Shown here: positions 29,047 through 38,477 of the stretch, piece by piece | Layout: the number at the start of each line of letters is the position of its first letter | How positions within the stretch are numbered: position 1 is the first letter of the stretch | NCBI GenBank assembly: GCA_021325675.1 | Contig: JAJTCM010000010.1 | Span: 1-64,000 of the forward strand | Origin: Crocinitomicaceae bacterium | Lineage (GTDB): Bacteria > Bacteroidota > Bacteroidia > Flavobacteriales_D > Crocinitomicaceae | DNA length: 64,000 bases | Direction: 5' to 3' | The notes under the pieces: model-generated | Databases searched by the model: none | The model's input: only the letters and a program-made list of their open reading frames with translations | What the model was told of the DNA's origin: nothing | Translations under genes and position numbers: made by a program

Positions 29047-29393
29047 TGGTTAAGTTTTAAATAAGTATTTAGCTCGTCTAGTATTTTCGAAGTAAATATA
29101 TTGATTTTTTCTATTATTACTTCAAAACTTTGATAATCGGTAAAATTTTCATCCAGGCCGTAAATGGTGTCCAATGCTTCCCAATATTCTTCCGGAAATT
29201 GGAACAGCTCAACGCTGGGTTTGATTTTATGAATTACCTGCCTGATCCCTTTCAGGTTACGCTGTGGCCATTCCCGGCGGATGTTTTCATCAAACTGGAT
29301 CAGCTCATCCCGGAGCAGCTCAATTGACCGGATCAGAAAAGCTTTATTTCCCGGTGAGTAAAGCTCCAGCCTGGAAAGATTAAATAATTCCAT
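29043..29393 (-). CDS. Putative HPt (histidine phosphotransfer) domain protein
   Basis: 116 aa, helical; QVIHKIKPSVELFQFPEE resembles the HPt H-K-(L/I)-K-(G/P) motif; between hybrid kinase and response regulator; ATGA overlap with 28357..29046. Confidence 0.7.
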   Translation of the reverse strand: MELFNLSRLELYSPGNKAFLIRSIELLRDELIQFDENIRREWPQRNLKGIRQVIHKIKPSVELFQFPEEYWEALDTIYGLDENFTDYQSFEVIIEKINIFTSKILDELNTYLKLNQ

Positions 29394-29394
29394 A

Positions 29395-31086
29395 TCACAT
29401 CAATTTATGTATGATTTCCAACAACTCGGCTTCTTCGAAAGGCTTTTTGATATAGCCGTTAAAAAGCTCATCAAAACCGGGCTGCGATTTTGTTTTGATA
29501 TCAGCCGTGAGCGCCACAACGGGGATTGTCAACCTCATCTCGTCACGCAGGATCAGTGTACAGGAAATTCCGTCCCTGACCGGCATCATGATATCCATTA
29601 ACACCAGGCCGTAATCCTGGCGGGTAACTTCTTCAAGCACCTCATCGCCGTTTTCCACCAGCGTAAAATCGAAGCCGTTTTTTTCTAAGATCGTGCTGAT
29701 CAAAAACTGGTTCATCGGGTTGTCCTCGGCCACGAGGATCTTTTTCACCTGCGTATTGGCAACCCGATTAAGCGGTTTGGGGGAAGAAGCGGGCTCAATC
29801 TCCTTTTTTTCACTTGTCTTTAGTGGAACCGACACCCGGAAAACCGTTTGTTCACCGGAACTGACAGAAATCGTTCCTTCCATCATATCAACCAGGCTTT
29901 TCACAATCGTCAGGCCAAGGCCCGTTCCGCCGTATTTGCGGCTCATATCATTGCTCACCTGGACATACGGATGAAAAATCTCCTGTAAATGTTCCTCCGG
30001 TATGCGGATCCCGTAATTGGAGATGCTGAAATTTAATTCCATTATAGCGCCCGAAAGCTCCCTGGTGGAAATGTCTATGCCGATCTCCTTGTTTTCATCA
30101 CTGAACTTAATAGCATTGGAAAGCAGGTTAAGGATAATCTGGCTGATCCGCAGGCTGTCGCCCATCAACACTTTATTTGGAGGTAATTCGGCCAAACCGG
30201 AGCGGAACTCAAGCCTGATGTTTTTACGTCCGGCCAGGTCTTCAAAATTGCCTGCGACGTTCCTGAATAATTCACTGATGTTCAGCTCTTCTTCTTCCAG
30301 CTGGATTTTGCCGGCTTCGATCTTGGAATTGTCGAGAATATCGTCGATCAGGGTTTTAAGAAGGCTGCTGGAAAATTTGATATTCTCCACATATTGCAGT
30401 TGTTCCGGGCTTAATTTTTCTTTCAGCAGCAGGTTTGAAAAGCCATGGATCCCGTTGAGCGGCGTCCGGATTTCGTGGCTCATTTTAGAAATAAATTCCG
30501 ATCTGGCTAGCGAGATTTTTTCCGCCAGTTCTTTTTCCTGGAGCCTTGTTTTCATTTCCCCCAGCTCCTGTGCATAATCGAGGAGCTTTTGCTGGTTCAT
30601 TATTTTGATGTAATAAATAAAGGACAGGAAAAAAGTAATGGTGAAGATCGCGCTGACATAGAACAGCAGCTTGGAGGAATAAAAATGCTGTTCAATGGCA
30701 AAAATCAATATAATGAGCAGGAGCCCGGAAAACGAGTAAGCCAGGATTTGCAGCATCGTTTTGAAATAGGAGATCAGGGAAACAATGATTACGATGTAAC
30801 CGATAAAATATTCGTAGGAAAGGTCATTGTTGTGGATCAGGAGGGCTTGCTTGACCGTGACGATATAGATAATGGAATAATTGAGGTTATCGATCAGCCG
30901 CCGCCTTTCCGGAAAAAGAAACGTGATGCAGAAAACCGCAAAGATATAGCCTGAAATAATATACCGGTGCCAGAAAGGATCATGAAAATCCGGGTTGAGC
31001 ACATCGTAAATATATCCCCAGAACGGGTATATCAGGGTCCCGAAAAACAAGAGGATCCGATCGGTTTTGATTTCCGAATCAATCAT
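29395..31086 (-). CDS. Membrane hybrid histidine kinase with C-terminal receiver
   Basis: Multi-TM N-term; [54 protein letters not shown]...[13 protein letters not shown]...[12 protein letters not shown] opens at 31122; internal Met at 31086 is a plausible start. Confidence 0.95.
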   Translation of the reverse strand: MIDSEIKTDRILLFFGTLIYPFWGYIYDVLNPDFHDPFWHRYIISGYIFAVFCITFLFPERRRLIDNLNYSIIYIVTVKQALLIHNNDLSYEYFIGYIVIIVSLISYFKTMLQILAYSFSGLLLIILIFAIEQHFYSSKLLFYVSAIFTITFFLSFIYYIKIMNQQKLLDYAQELGEMKTRLQEKELAEKISLARSEFISKMSHEIRTPLNGIHGFSNLLLKEKLSPEQLQYVENIKFSSSLLKTLIDDILDNSKIEAGKIQLEEEELNISELFRNVAGNFEDLAGRKNIRLEFRSGLAELPPNKVLMGDSLRISQIILNLLSNAIKFSDENKEIGIDISTRELSGAIMELNFSISNYGIRIPEEHLQEIFHPYVQVSNDMSRKYGGTGLGLTIVKSLVDMMEGTISVSSGEQTVFRVSVPLKTSEKKEIEPASSPKPLNRVANTQVKKILVAEDNPMNQFLISTILEKNGFDFTLVENGDEVLEEVTRQDYGLVLMDIMMPVRDGISCTLILRDEMRLTIPVVALTADIKTKSQPGFDELFNGYIKKPFEEAELLEIIHKLM

Positions 31087-33184
31087 TGATTTTATTTTGT
31101 TCAGCTCTCTGGTTAAAAGCATAAATATAAAGCATCAGCTCGGCCTCATCAAAGGGTTTTTTGATATAACCGTCAAACAATTCATCAATTTCCGGGTTTA
31201 CGGAAGCCTTTACGTCCGCAGTGAGGGCGATAATTTTCACATCGGCTCCCAGGTCTTTCCTGATGAAGCGGGCACAGCTGATCCCGTCCATTTCAGGCAT
31301 CATGAGGTCCATCAGAATAATGTCATACGAATCATTTTCCAACTGTAATAACGCCTGCTTTCCATTCTCAACAATATCGTGCTTGATCCCTTTTTTTTCA
31401 AGAATGGTTTTTATCAGGAACTGGTTCATGAGATTATCCTCCACAACCATGATTTTCAAATCTTTATTCAGATCATAATCCACGATTTCAACCGACGGGA
31501 TGTTGTCTTTATGAACCGCTTTTTGCAATGGGATACGGAAAGAGAATACCGTTTTCCCGTTGGAGGCTGCACTCACTTCCCCGTCCATTTTATCGATCAG
31601 GTGTTTCACAATGCTCAGCCCGAGACCGTTTCCGCCATATTTTTTGGAAATTTCACTGCTTACCTGCACAAAAGGCTGGAAAATGTCCCGTAGCTTTTCT
31701 TCCGGAATGCCGATTCCGTAATCTGTGATCGCATACGAAAACTGCAGTTTGGTATCAGATAATTCAGTGAGAGAAGTGTCAATTTCAATTTTCCCGCCTT
31801 CGTAACTGAACTTGATCGCGTTGGACAGCAGATTCATAATGATCTGGCTGATGCGCAGAAAATCGCCCACGGCCACAATTTCGTTGTTCGGGATCGTTTC
31901 CGAATAATTGATCTCCGTTCTGATGTTTTTGTCGGCGAGGCGCGTGCGGAAGCTTTCCAGTACATTTTCGGTCAGCCTGCGGATATCAATTTCGTTGTTC
32001 TCCAGCGTAATATTCCCCGTTTCGAGGTTCGTATTGTCGAGGATATCGTTGATCAGAACATTCAGCAATTCACTGGAAAACTTGATGTTCTCAATGAATT
32101 TTTTATGCTCCGGCGCAATGTCTTCTTTCAGCAGGATGTTTGTGAATCCATAAATCCCGTTAAGCGGTGTGCGGATTTCGTGGCTCATCTTGGAAATAAA
32201 CTCCGACTTGGCAATCGATACTTTTTCGGCCAATTCTTTTTCCTGGAGCTTGAGCTTGATTTCGTTCAGCTCCTTTTCTGCCTGCAAACGCTTGCTGATA
32301 TCGCGTATGATCGCAATCACAGTTTTGTTTTCGCTGTCGATCACGGGGCTGAGACTGATTTCAACCGGAAATTCCTCGCCGTTTTTGTTGATCGCATACA
32401 GCTCGCGGTCAGCGCCCATTTCCCGGGTTTTGGGGTTTTCCTTGTATGATCCGCGGTTCGATACATGCTCATGCCGGAACCGTTTCGGGATCAGTATTTC
32501 AATCTTTTTGCCAATCAATTCCTGCTCGGTATATAAAAATAATTCGGTGCCGCGCTTGTTCATCCCGGTGATATTTCCTTCACTGTCCACGGAAATAATG
32601 GCATCCGGCGCCGATTCAAGCAGGTTCCGGTACTGGCGTTCCTTGTTTACGAGCTGCTTGGAATACTGCATGATCCTGAAATCCTTGTTGAGGATATAGA
32701 CTTTGAGCATGGTAAACAGCAGGTTGGTGATCCCCATACTGATGATGGCGCTGTATTTCATCGGGTATTTGCCGCCCTGTGATAAAAAATACATGCCGAT
32801 GAGCATAACCCAGGTGAGCACCGAATAAATGAGAACCTGCCTGTAGCCGCGGATATAGAGAATCACCAGCATCGCCAGCAGGATATAGCCGCCAATGAAG
32901 GAACCGTGGTATTGGTTAACAACGGAAAGGTAAATCTGGAAAAAAGTCAGGAAATACGCAAAACAGATGGTAATCACCCGGGAATTCGCTTTGATGAAGT
33001 TTACGTAAAGGCTCCCGAAAAAATAAAGCATATACAAACCCGAAATCACGAAGCGCATCCACATGGGATTGTAAAGCTCCTTCGAATTCGTGGAAGTAGA
33101 TAACGCAGAAAGGGGACCTAAAATCGCAAATATCACCAGGATGATCCTGAGATTTCTCAATTCGTTTTTCTCCAATTTTTCCAA
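31079..33184 (-). CDS. Membrane PAS-domain hybrid histidine kinase with C-terminal receiver
   Basis: Multi-[87 protein letters not shown]...[10 protein letters not shown]. Confidence 0.96.
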   Translation of the reverse strand: MEKLEKNELRNLRIILVIFAILGPLSALSTSTNSKELYNPMWMRFVISGLYMLYFFGSLYVNFIKANSRVITICFAYFLTFFQIYLSVVNQYHGSFIGGYILLAMLVILYIRGYRQVLIYSVLTWVMLIGMYFLSQGGKYPMKYSAIISMGITNLLFTMLKVYILNKDFRIMQYSKQLVNKERQYRNLLESAPDAIISVDSEGNITGMNKRGTELFLYTEQELIGKKIEILIPKRFRHEHVSNRGSYKENPKTREMGADRELYAINKNGEEFPVEISLSPVIDSENKTVIAIIRDISKRLQAEKELNEIKLKLQEKELAEKVSIAKSEFISKMSHEIRTPLNGIYGFTNILLKEDIAPEHKKFIENIKFSSELLNVLINDILDNTNLETGNITLENNEIDIRRLTENVLESFRTRLADKNIRTEINYSETIPNNEIVAVGDFLRISQIIMNLLSNAIKFSYEGGKIEIDTSLTELSDTKLQFSYAITDYGIGIPEEKLRDIFQPFVQVSSEISKKYGGNGLGLSIVKHLIDKMDGEVSAASNGKTVFSFRIPLQKAVHKDNIPSVEIVDYDLNKDLKIMVVEDNLMNQFLIKTILEKKGIKHDIVENGKQALLQLENDSYDIILMDLMMPEMDGISCARFIRKDLGADVKIIALTADVKASVNPEIDELFDGYIKKPFDEAELMLYIYAFNQRAEQNKIND

Positions 33185-33209
33185 GACAGGTAACGTAACA
33201 GTTTCTGAA

Positions 33210-33240
33210 CAAATATAAAAATTTATTCCACAAAAACAAG
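33210..33240 (-). promoter_or_regulatory. Candidate promoter of the phosphorelay operon
   Basis: Minus strand CTTG (33237-33240), 19-nt spacer, TATATTTG (33210-33217). Confidence 0.55.
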
Positions 33241-33395
33241 TATGGATGTTTTTTTAACCCTTTTAGATTATTGGAGGCGCTTAGGTTATTTGAACCAAAT
33301 AAGCCATATAAGATTTTGGGAAGAGTAAAGTCTGTTTAAGAGCTAATATGGTTCAAAAATATGATCTTATGAATTGTACATGCAGCTCACGCTGC

Positions 33396-34601
33396 TTAAT
33401 CGCAGATCGAATTGATGTAGCCATTCGGGTCATCGTAACCCATGCTTCTCGCTTTTTTCCAGTCGGCACAAGCGCCTTCCTTGTCCATGCTTTCACCTTT
33501 TGCCGTTCCGCGGTCGTAGTAGGCTTGTCCGTCTTTCGGGTTGAGGTTGATTGCCATGTTGAAATCGGCAATCGCGTTGTTCAACTGCTTTGCCCCGAAA
33601 AAGGCATTTCCGCGCTTTTTATAGTAATCGCCCACCTTGTCGTTGATTTTGATGGCTTTTGTGGTGTAAATGATCGCTTCCTGGTCTTCGCCTTTGCCAT
33701 AATAATATGTTCCGAGCAGATACCAGTTGAAATCATCGTTGTAATAGCTGTCAAGCTGGGTCTTCAAATCAGTGGCAACAGCCGGATCAAGCTGGTTCAG
33801 GCCGAAGCGCACGAGGGCACGGTCAGCGTAGACCATGTTTTCAGGATCAAGCTCGATCGCTTTGTTGAAATCCGCCAGCGCTTTTTCGTAGTTGCGCATT
33901 TGGTTGTACACATAAGCGCGATCACTGTAATACGTCGTTTTATCCGGCTTCAGACTGATGGCCTGGTTCATATCATTCAAAGCTTTATCACTATTTCCCT
34001 GGCGGAAATGAATGATTGCCCGGAGCGCATACGCCTGGTGGCCTTTTGGATCCAGCGCAATTGCTTTGTTGAGCAAGCTCAGCGCGCCTTCAAAATCGTT
34101 ATTTTGTGAAAGCGCGTTCACCTGGCTGATCATCGTTTCGTATTCCGAATACCAGTTTTTGGAAACCAGCTCCTGCCAGCGCGGGTCACTGTGTAAGCTG
34201 CTCAGCTCCGCATCATTCTGGATCACACTCAATTGTGCTTTTCCTTCGGCAGCTTTCAGGGAAGCCTCGATCCATTTGAAAGCCTCGTCTTTTTTCCCCT
34301 GCAATGCATACGGATTCGCCATCAGGTAGCCGTTTACATTCGGTGTCAGCTTTTCAGCGGCGAGGTAATCGCTGATCGCTTTGTCGTATTCTTTCAATTG
34401 GTTGTAAAAATACCCGCGATAGGAAAGCGCATTCGCATAATCCGGCTTCAAGGCAATAGCTTTGTTCATATTTTCCATTGCAGCAGCGGAATTACCGTAA
34501 TTAAACTCGGCAACGCCCCTGTTAAAATACTCGAGCGCCGTTTGAGAAAAAACCAAACCGGTAAATAGTATAAATGCAGTAAGCAAGCTGTTTCTTTTCA
34601 T
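33396..34601 (-). CDS. TPR-repeat protein
   Basis: Signal peptide; repeated ALKPDYANALSYRGYFYNQLKEYDKAISDY-type TPR units. Confidence 0.93.
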   Translation of the reverse strand: MKRNSLLTAFILFTGLVFSQTALEYFNRGVAEFNYGNSAAAMENMNKAIALKPDYANALSYRGYFYNQLKEYDKAISDYLAAEKLTPNVNGYLMANPYALQGKKDEAFKWIEASLKAAEGKAQLSVIQNDAELSSLHSDPRWQELVSKNWYSEYETMISQVNALSQNNDFEGALSLLNKAIALDPKGHQAYALRAIIHFRQGNSDKALNDMNQAISLKPDKTTYYSDRAYVYNQMRNYEKALADFNKAIELDPENMVYADRALVRFGLNQLDPAVATDLKTQLDSYYNDDFNWYLLGTYYYGKGEDQEAIIYTTKAIKINDKVGDYYKKRGNAFFGAKQLNNAIADFNMAINLNPKDGQAYYDRGTAKGESMDKEGACADWKKARSMGYDDPNGYINSICD

Positions 34602-34648
34602 AATTCTTGTGATTTATAAGTCCAAAAGTATCAATAAAAGCAGGGCGC

Positions 34649-34671
34649 GGCAATACAGCATTTGCCTTATT
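34649..34671 (-). promoter_or_regulatory. Operator-like 23-mer (copy B); -7 box TACTTTTG at 34623-34630
   Basis: GGCAATACAGCATTTGCCTTATT; TTGC 23 nt upstream of a perfect TAnnTTTG. Confidence 0.55.
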
Positions 34672-34672
34672 C

Positions 34673-34742
34673 ATTTCCGCTGACTACGACAAAGCCCCTC
34701 AATTATCTTCTGCGAATTTCAGCGAAAATCTGCTGGTAAAAG
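34673..34742. repeat. Intergenic dyad/word-repeat (TTCAGCGAAAATCTGC family)
   Basis: ATTTCCGCTGA (34673-34683) versus TCAGCGAAAAT (34719-34729), 10/11 complementary; repeated CTGCGAA/TCAGCG/ATCTGC words. Confidence 0.5.
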
Positions 34743-34743
34743 A

Positions 34744-35139
34744 TCAGCTGGCAGGCTCAATAACGTCCCACAAATTGCCGTATAAATCCGCAAAAACAAA
34801 GACCTTTCCGAATTCTTCCGAGCTGATCTCACGGACAATCTGAACACCGGCCTCCTTGAAATTACGGTATTCGCGATTGAGGTCATCGGTGTACATGAAC
34901 ATAAAAACGCGGCCGCCGGTTTGGTTCCCGACAGCTTTTTCCTGTTCCGGGTTTGCAGCCTGCGCGAGTAAGAGCGTAAAATCTGCATCTTTTGACGGTG
35001 CAATGCGTACCCAGCGTTTGGTTTCGCTCAGGCGTGTATCCTCAATCAAATGAAAATTGAGCTTTTCAGTATAAAACGTGATTGCTTCGTCGTAGTTGCT
35101 CACAACGAGCGCGATCTGGAAAATGCGTCTGTTTTTCAT
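34744..35139 (-). CDS. VOC family (glyoxalase/bleomycin-resistance-like) protein
   Basis: RRIFQIALVVSNYDEAITFYTEKLNFHLIEDTRL...VFVFADLYGNLWDVIEPA. Confidence 0.9.
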   Translation of the reverse strand: MKNRRIFQIALVVSNYDEAITFYTEKLNFHLIEDTRLSETKRWVRIAPSKDADFTLLLAQAANPEQEKAVGNQTGGRVFMFMYTDDLNREYRNFKEAGVQIVREISSEEFGKVFVFADLYGNLWDVIEPAS

Positions 35140-35140
35140 C

Positions 35141-36682
35141 TTACTTAACAGAAATAATCCGGAATTCCACCCTGCGGTTCACAGCCCTGCCTTCTGCCGT
35201 ATCGTTTGTTGTTGCCGGGGATTTTTCACCGAAACCCTTCGAGCTTAAGCGCGCGGCTGCAATTCCTTTTGACTGGAGGTAAGTTACCACGGCTTTTGCC
35301 CGGTTTTCGGATAAGCCCTGGTTAAATTCGACGCCGCCCTGGTTGTCTGTATGCCCGCGGATTTCGATGACCATTTTCGGGTTTTCTTCCAGGATTTTTA
35401 CCAGCCTGTCCAGTTCCGTCTGTGAAGTCGGGAGCAGGGTCGCTTTCGCCGTTTCGAAGAAAATATTGTTCAGGCGGATCACTGATTCAGCCTTGATCGG
35501 GCGCAGGTAAATGTCTTTTTTCACAACACCGAACTCTCCGATAGTTGACAGATCGAGGTTCACGTCTTCCGAGTAATAGCCTTCCAGCTTTGCCCCGATC
35601 CCGTAATTGGAACCGTAAGGCAAAATCACTTTGTAGCTTCCGTCAATTACCGAAGACCGACCGATCCCCTCGAGGTGGTTATTCGCAAGATTGGTATATG
35701 AAAGGCTGGCCCCCAGTATTTTCTGTGTTTCAGCATCATACACAATCCCTTCCACAATGATCACCGGATCGGGTTTCGCTACGATTACTTCCTTCGGATC
35801 TTCTGCCTGCGGAAGCTTCAAACGGAAAATATCACTTGATGTTTTAAAGGAATAGCTATCCATAAAAGCATATTTACCACTTGGAGAAATCGTAAAATTG
35901 CTTTCCGTTTTTTTGGTATTGATCATTGGTCCCGCATTTTCCGGCTCCGACCAGTTCAGCCAGGTATCGTCCAGTCTTTTGCTGACATAAATATCCTCTT
36001 TCCCAAAGCCCTTGCGTTTGAGCGATGTAAAATACAGGGTTTTGTTGTCGGCCGCCATGAATGGTCCATAATCTCCCTTTTTTGTAATCGCGAGTCTCTG
36101 TGGACGTGTCCAATGTTCATCATCGATGCGTTTGGTGACATACAACATGGAATGTGGCGAGCCTGGCTCTTCTGAAAAGGAAAGGAGCATCACATTCCCG
36201 GAAGGCGCTACGCACATGGCCGCAAATTTCCCCAAACACATGTCGTCATAACCTTCGATGAGGACTTCCTTACGCCGCGACCAGCCATTTGTACCTAAAA
36301 TGCTATAGGAATAACCGCTTTTTATATAATTGTCATTTGCATCGTATACACCTCGTATAATCACAAGATTTCCATCGGCGCTTTGATAATCAACCGAATT
36401 ACTCGACCCGATATTAAACGGCCAGCCCAGTAATTTTGCTTCACTCACAACGCTATCGTTCTGCATATCGCACACCCAATTATACTGATCAAAATTCACA
36501 GTCGGGTTTTGGGGATGCATATCCCGTATAAAATACATTTTGCTTCCGTCCGGGGTCATATAAGCCGAAAAATCAGCTGTGGGCGAATTGATCAGCGGGC
36601 CCAGGTTTTCGCGGTTCAGAGCTTGTGTAAACGCTGAAATACAAATCAGTGAAAAAAGTGTGAAGAAAATGAATTTGTTCAT
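35141..36682 (-). CDS. OmpA-family protein with PD40-like propeller and carboxypeptidase-regulatory-like domain
   Basis: KTLYFTSLKRKGFGKEDIYVSKR; IVYDAETQKILGASLSY; C-term VIEIRGHTDNQGGVEFNQGLSENRAKAVVTYLQSKGIAAARLSSKGFGE. Start MNKFIFFTLFSLICISAFTQ at 36682 preferred over 36742. Confidence 0.94.
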   Translation of the reverse strand: MNKFIFFTLFSLICISAFTQALNRENLGPLINSPTADFSAYMTPDGSKMYFIRDMHPQNPTVNFDQYNWVCDMQNDSVVSEAKLLGWPFNIGSSNSVDYQSADGNLVIIRGVYDANDNYIKSGYSYSILGTNGWSRRKEVLIEGYDDMCLGKFAAMCVAPSGNVMLLSFSEEPGSPHSMLYVTKRIDDEHWTRPQRLAITKKGDYGPFMAADNKTLYFTSLKRKGFGKEDIYVSKRLDDTWLNWSEPENAGPMINTKKTESNFTISPSGKYAFMDSYSFKTSSDIFRLKLPQAEDPKEVIVAKPDPVIIVEGIVYDAETQKILGASLSYTNLANNHLEGIGRSSVIDGSYKVILPYGSNYGIGAKLEGYYSEDVNLDLSTIGEFGVVKKDIYLRPIKAESVIRLNNIFFETAKATLLPTSQTELDRLVKILEENPKMVIEIRGHTDNQGGVEFNQGLSENRAKAVVTYLQSKGIAAARLSSKGFGEKSPATTNDTAEGRAVNRRVEFRIISVK

Positions 36683-36750
36683 CGTGTTAAATTTAAGCGG
36701 GAAGCAGGTAAAGCAGAACCCACAGCAAAAATAGAAATTCATTTTTTACG

Positions 36751-36774
36751 GGCAACTACGGCGAATGGCTTATT
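36751..36774 (-). promoter_or_regulatory. Diverged operator-like element (copy C); -7 box TATTTTTG about 22 nt downstream
   Basis: GGCAACTACGGCGAATGGCTTATT; fits GGCAA-N4/5-GC-...ATG(C/G)CTTATT. Confidence 0.35.
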
Positions 36775-36797
36775 TTCATTTCTAAAAAATCCCAACA

Positions 36798-36827
36798 AAA
36801 AAATCCCGGATCGCTCCGGGATTTTTT
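36798..36827 (-). terminator. Intrinsic terminator after the ELWxxDGT gene
   Basis: AAAAAATCCCGGA-TCGC-TCCGGGATTTTTT perfect inverted repeat. Confidence 0.9.
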
Positions 36828-36850
36828 ACTTTAATACAAAAATAATGTTC

Positions 36851-38380
36851 TTATTGCAGAATAATTTTTTGTGTGTACGCGATTCCTTTCGCTATAATAT
36901 CCAGGAAATAGATTCCTTTAGGCAATGCAGAAAGATCGATACTTTCACCGCCCTGCTGCTCGTGTACCGTTTCGCCGATCGTATTGTGTACGTTAAACGA
37001 AGCGTTTGTATCACCTGTTTTTACGTTAAAAATACCGCCGGAAGGATTTGGGTACACGGAAATCTGCTGGTGCTCCGTTTCTGTGATTGCTGCCTGGGAA
37101 CCATCCAAAGTCCACAATTCATACCCGTTATCGTTATCATGATTCGTAAAGAAAACCGTGTTGTTGAACACAAAAGGGTTCCCCACATAGCCGGTGATTA
37201 GTCCCGTTGTTCCAGCATCTGTTCCGTCCGACTCCCAAAGGGTTGCAGTAAAAGTTCCCTGGTTCAGCACCGAAGTGTACATATTGTTGTCTAAAACTAC
37301 AAACGAAGCATGGGACAAAAGAGCAGCTGATACGTCTTCCAATGCAGTTGTTCCGTCAGTTCTCTGGCTACTGGTGAATAAATAATCCGAATTAGCGCCC
37401 TTGAAGGAATACCCTGAACCGGCGCTTATGAGTGTTGTACCGGCAACCGTTCCGTCGGTAGACCATAGCTCAGCAGATCCCATGATGAAATGTACTTTAT
37501 TATCAAAAACAACCAGGTCATGAACCCCAATTGGAGAAGTTGTTAATTGCAAAGCTGTCGTTCCGTCTGTTTTCCACAAATTATCCTGGTTTCCATCAGA
37601 AGCGATAAAAAACAGCGTGTTGTTATGAACCAGCCATTTGTGCGGTTCCATACTGTTAGGACCGGCAATTTCATGAACGAGCGTCGTTCCGGCGGCAGTT
37701 CCGTCACTGGAATAAAGCTCCGGGTCCATTCCTGTTGCCGTTCCTGAAAAGTAAACTTTCCCGTTAAATGCCACCATCGGTTCATCCTGTAAACCATTAT
37801 AATCAACTCCCGGAACAATTTCTCCCGGAGCAAGATCAGTAACCTCCACTGTTCCCGCCGCTGTTCCGTCACTCACCCACAATTCACGTCCGTTGGATTG
37901 CCCCATATTGAAAAAAAGCTTGTCGCCAACAGCCACGAAGTTTCTCGGTGAACCGCCGCCCCCCGTTCCATATTGATGAGAAAGCGTGGTGACAAGCACT
38001 GGCGTGCCGCCGTCCGTTTTCCATAATTCGGTCGAAGTGGTCGCGCTGAAAGACGCCGTATGACTGACGATATAATACAATGTTCCGTTTATGTTGGCGC
38101 AGAACTTCATACCGCCAGTTGCAGTTACAGCGACGCTGTCTTTGACAAGCACTGTATTTTCAGCTGTGCCGTCGGATTTCCAGAGCTTGTGGATACCTGC
38201 GCTACTTCCCGCAATCATTGTTTTTCCGCGCATAAAGAGCGTACCGTTAACGTTCATAAATTCTTCGATACTGGAAGACATAGGATGGGCGCCGGGTACA
38301 AGGTCCTTAAATAAGGATTGCGCATTTAAAGCGCTCAGGCAGGTCAATGCTGCCACAGATGTGAGTATATTTTTTTTCAT
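36851..38380 (-). CDS. ELWxxDGT-repeat secreted protein with T9SS sorting domain
   Basis: LWKSDGTAENT, ELWVSDGTAAGT, LYSSDGTAAGT repeats; C-term YPNPSGGIFNVKTGD...LPKGIYFLDI. Confidence 0.95.
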   Translation of the reverse strand: MKKNILTSVAALTCLSALNAQSLFKDLVPGAHPMSSSIEEFMNVNGTLFMRGKTMIAGSSAGIHKLWKSDGTAENTVLVKDSVAVTATGGMKFCANINGTLYYIVSHTASFSATTSTELWKTDGGTPVLVTTLSHQYGTGGGGSPRNFVAVGDKLFFNMGQSNGRELWVSDGTAAGTVEVTDLAPGEIVPGVDYNGLQDEPMVAFNGKVYFSGTATGMDPELYSSDGTAAGTTLVHEIAGPNSMEPHKWLVHNNTLFFIASDGNQDNLWKTDGTTALQLTTSPIGVHDLVVFDNKVHFIMGSAELWSTDGTVAGTTLISAGSGYSFKGANSDYLFTSSQRTDGTTALEDVSAALLSHASFVVLDNNMYTSVLNQGTFTATLWESDGTDAGTTGLITGYVGNPFVFNNTVFFTNHDNDNGYELWTLDGSQAAITETEHQQISVYPNPSGGIFNVKTGDTNASFNVHNTIGETVHEQQGGESIDLSALPKGIYFLDIIAKGIAYTQKIILQ

Positions 38381-38435
38381 AGAGTGTGTTTGAATGTTAT
38401 GAAGAACAAAATTACATACCTGTTTACCTGTATTT

Positions 38436-38477
38436 TTAGGGTAAAATCCCTAATCTGTCTACGGTAAATCCCCTAAT
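38436..38477. promoter_or_regulatory. Operator-like dyad plus imperfect direct repeat upstream of the ELWxxDGT gene
   Basis: TTAGGG-TAAAAT-CCCTAA (38436-38453) perfect 6-bp arms; GGTAAAATCCCTAAT repeated as GGTAAATCCCCTAAT (38463-38477). Confidence 0.5.

Noticed and set aside
33381-33395. GCAGC-TCAC-GCTGC hairpin as terminator of the TPR gene
   Set aside because: Short stem, touches the stop codon, no U-run on the coding strand.
33348-34109. 253-aa plus-strand ORF
   Set aside because: Antisense to the TPR gene; no supporting motifs.
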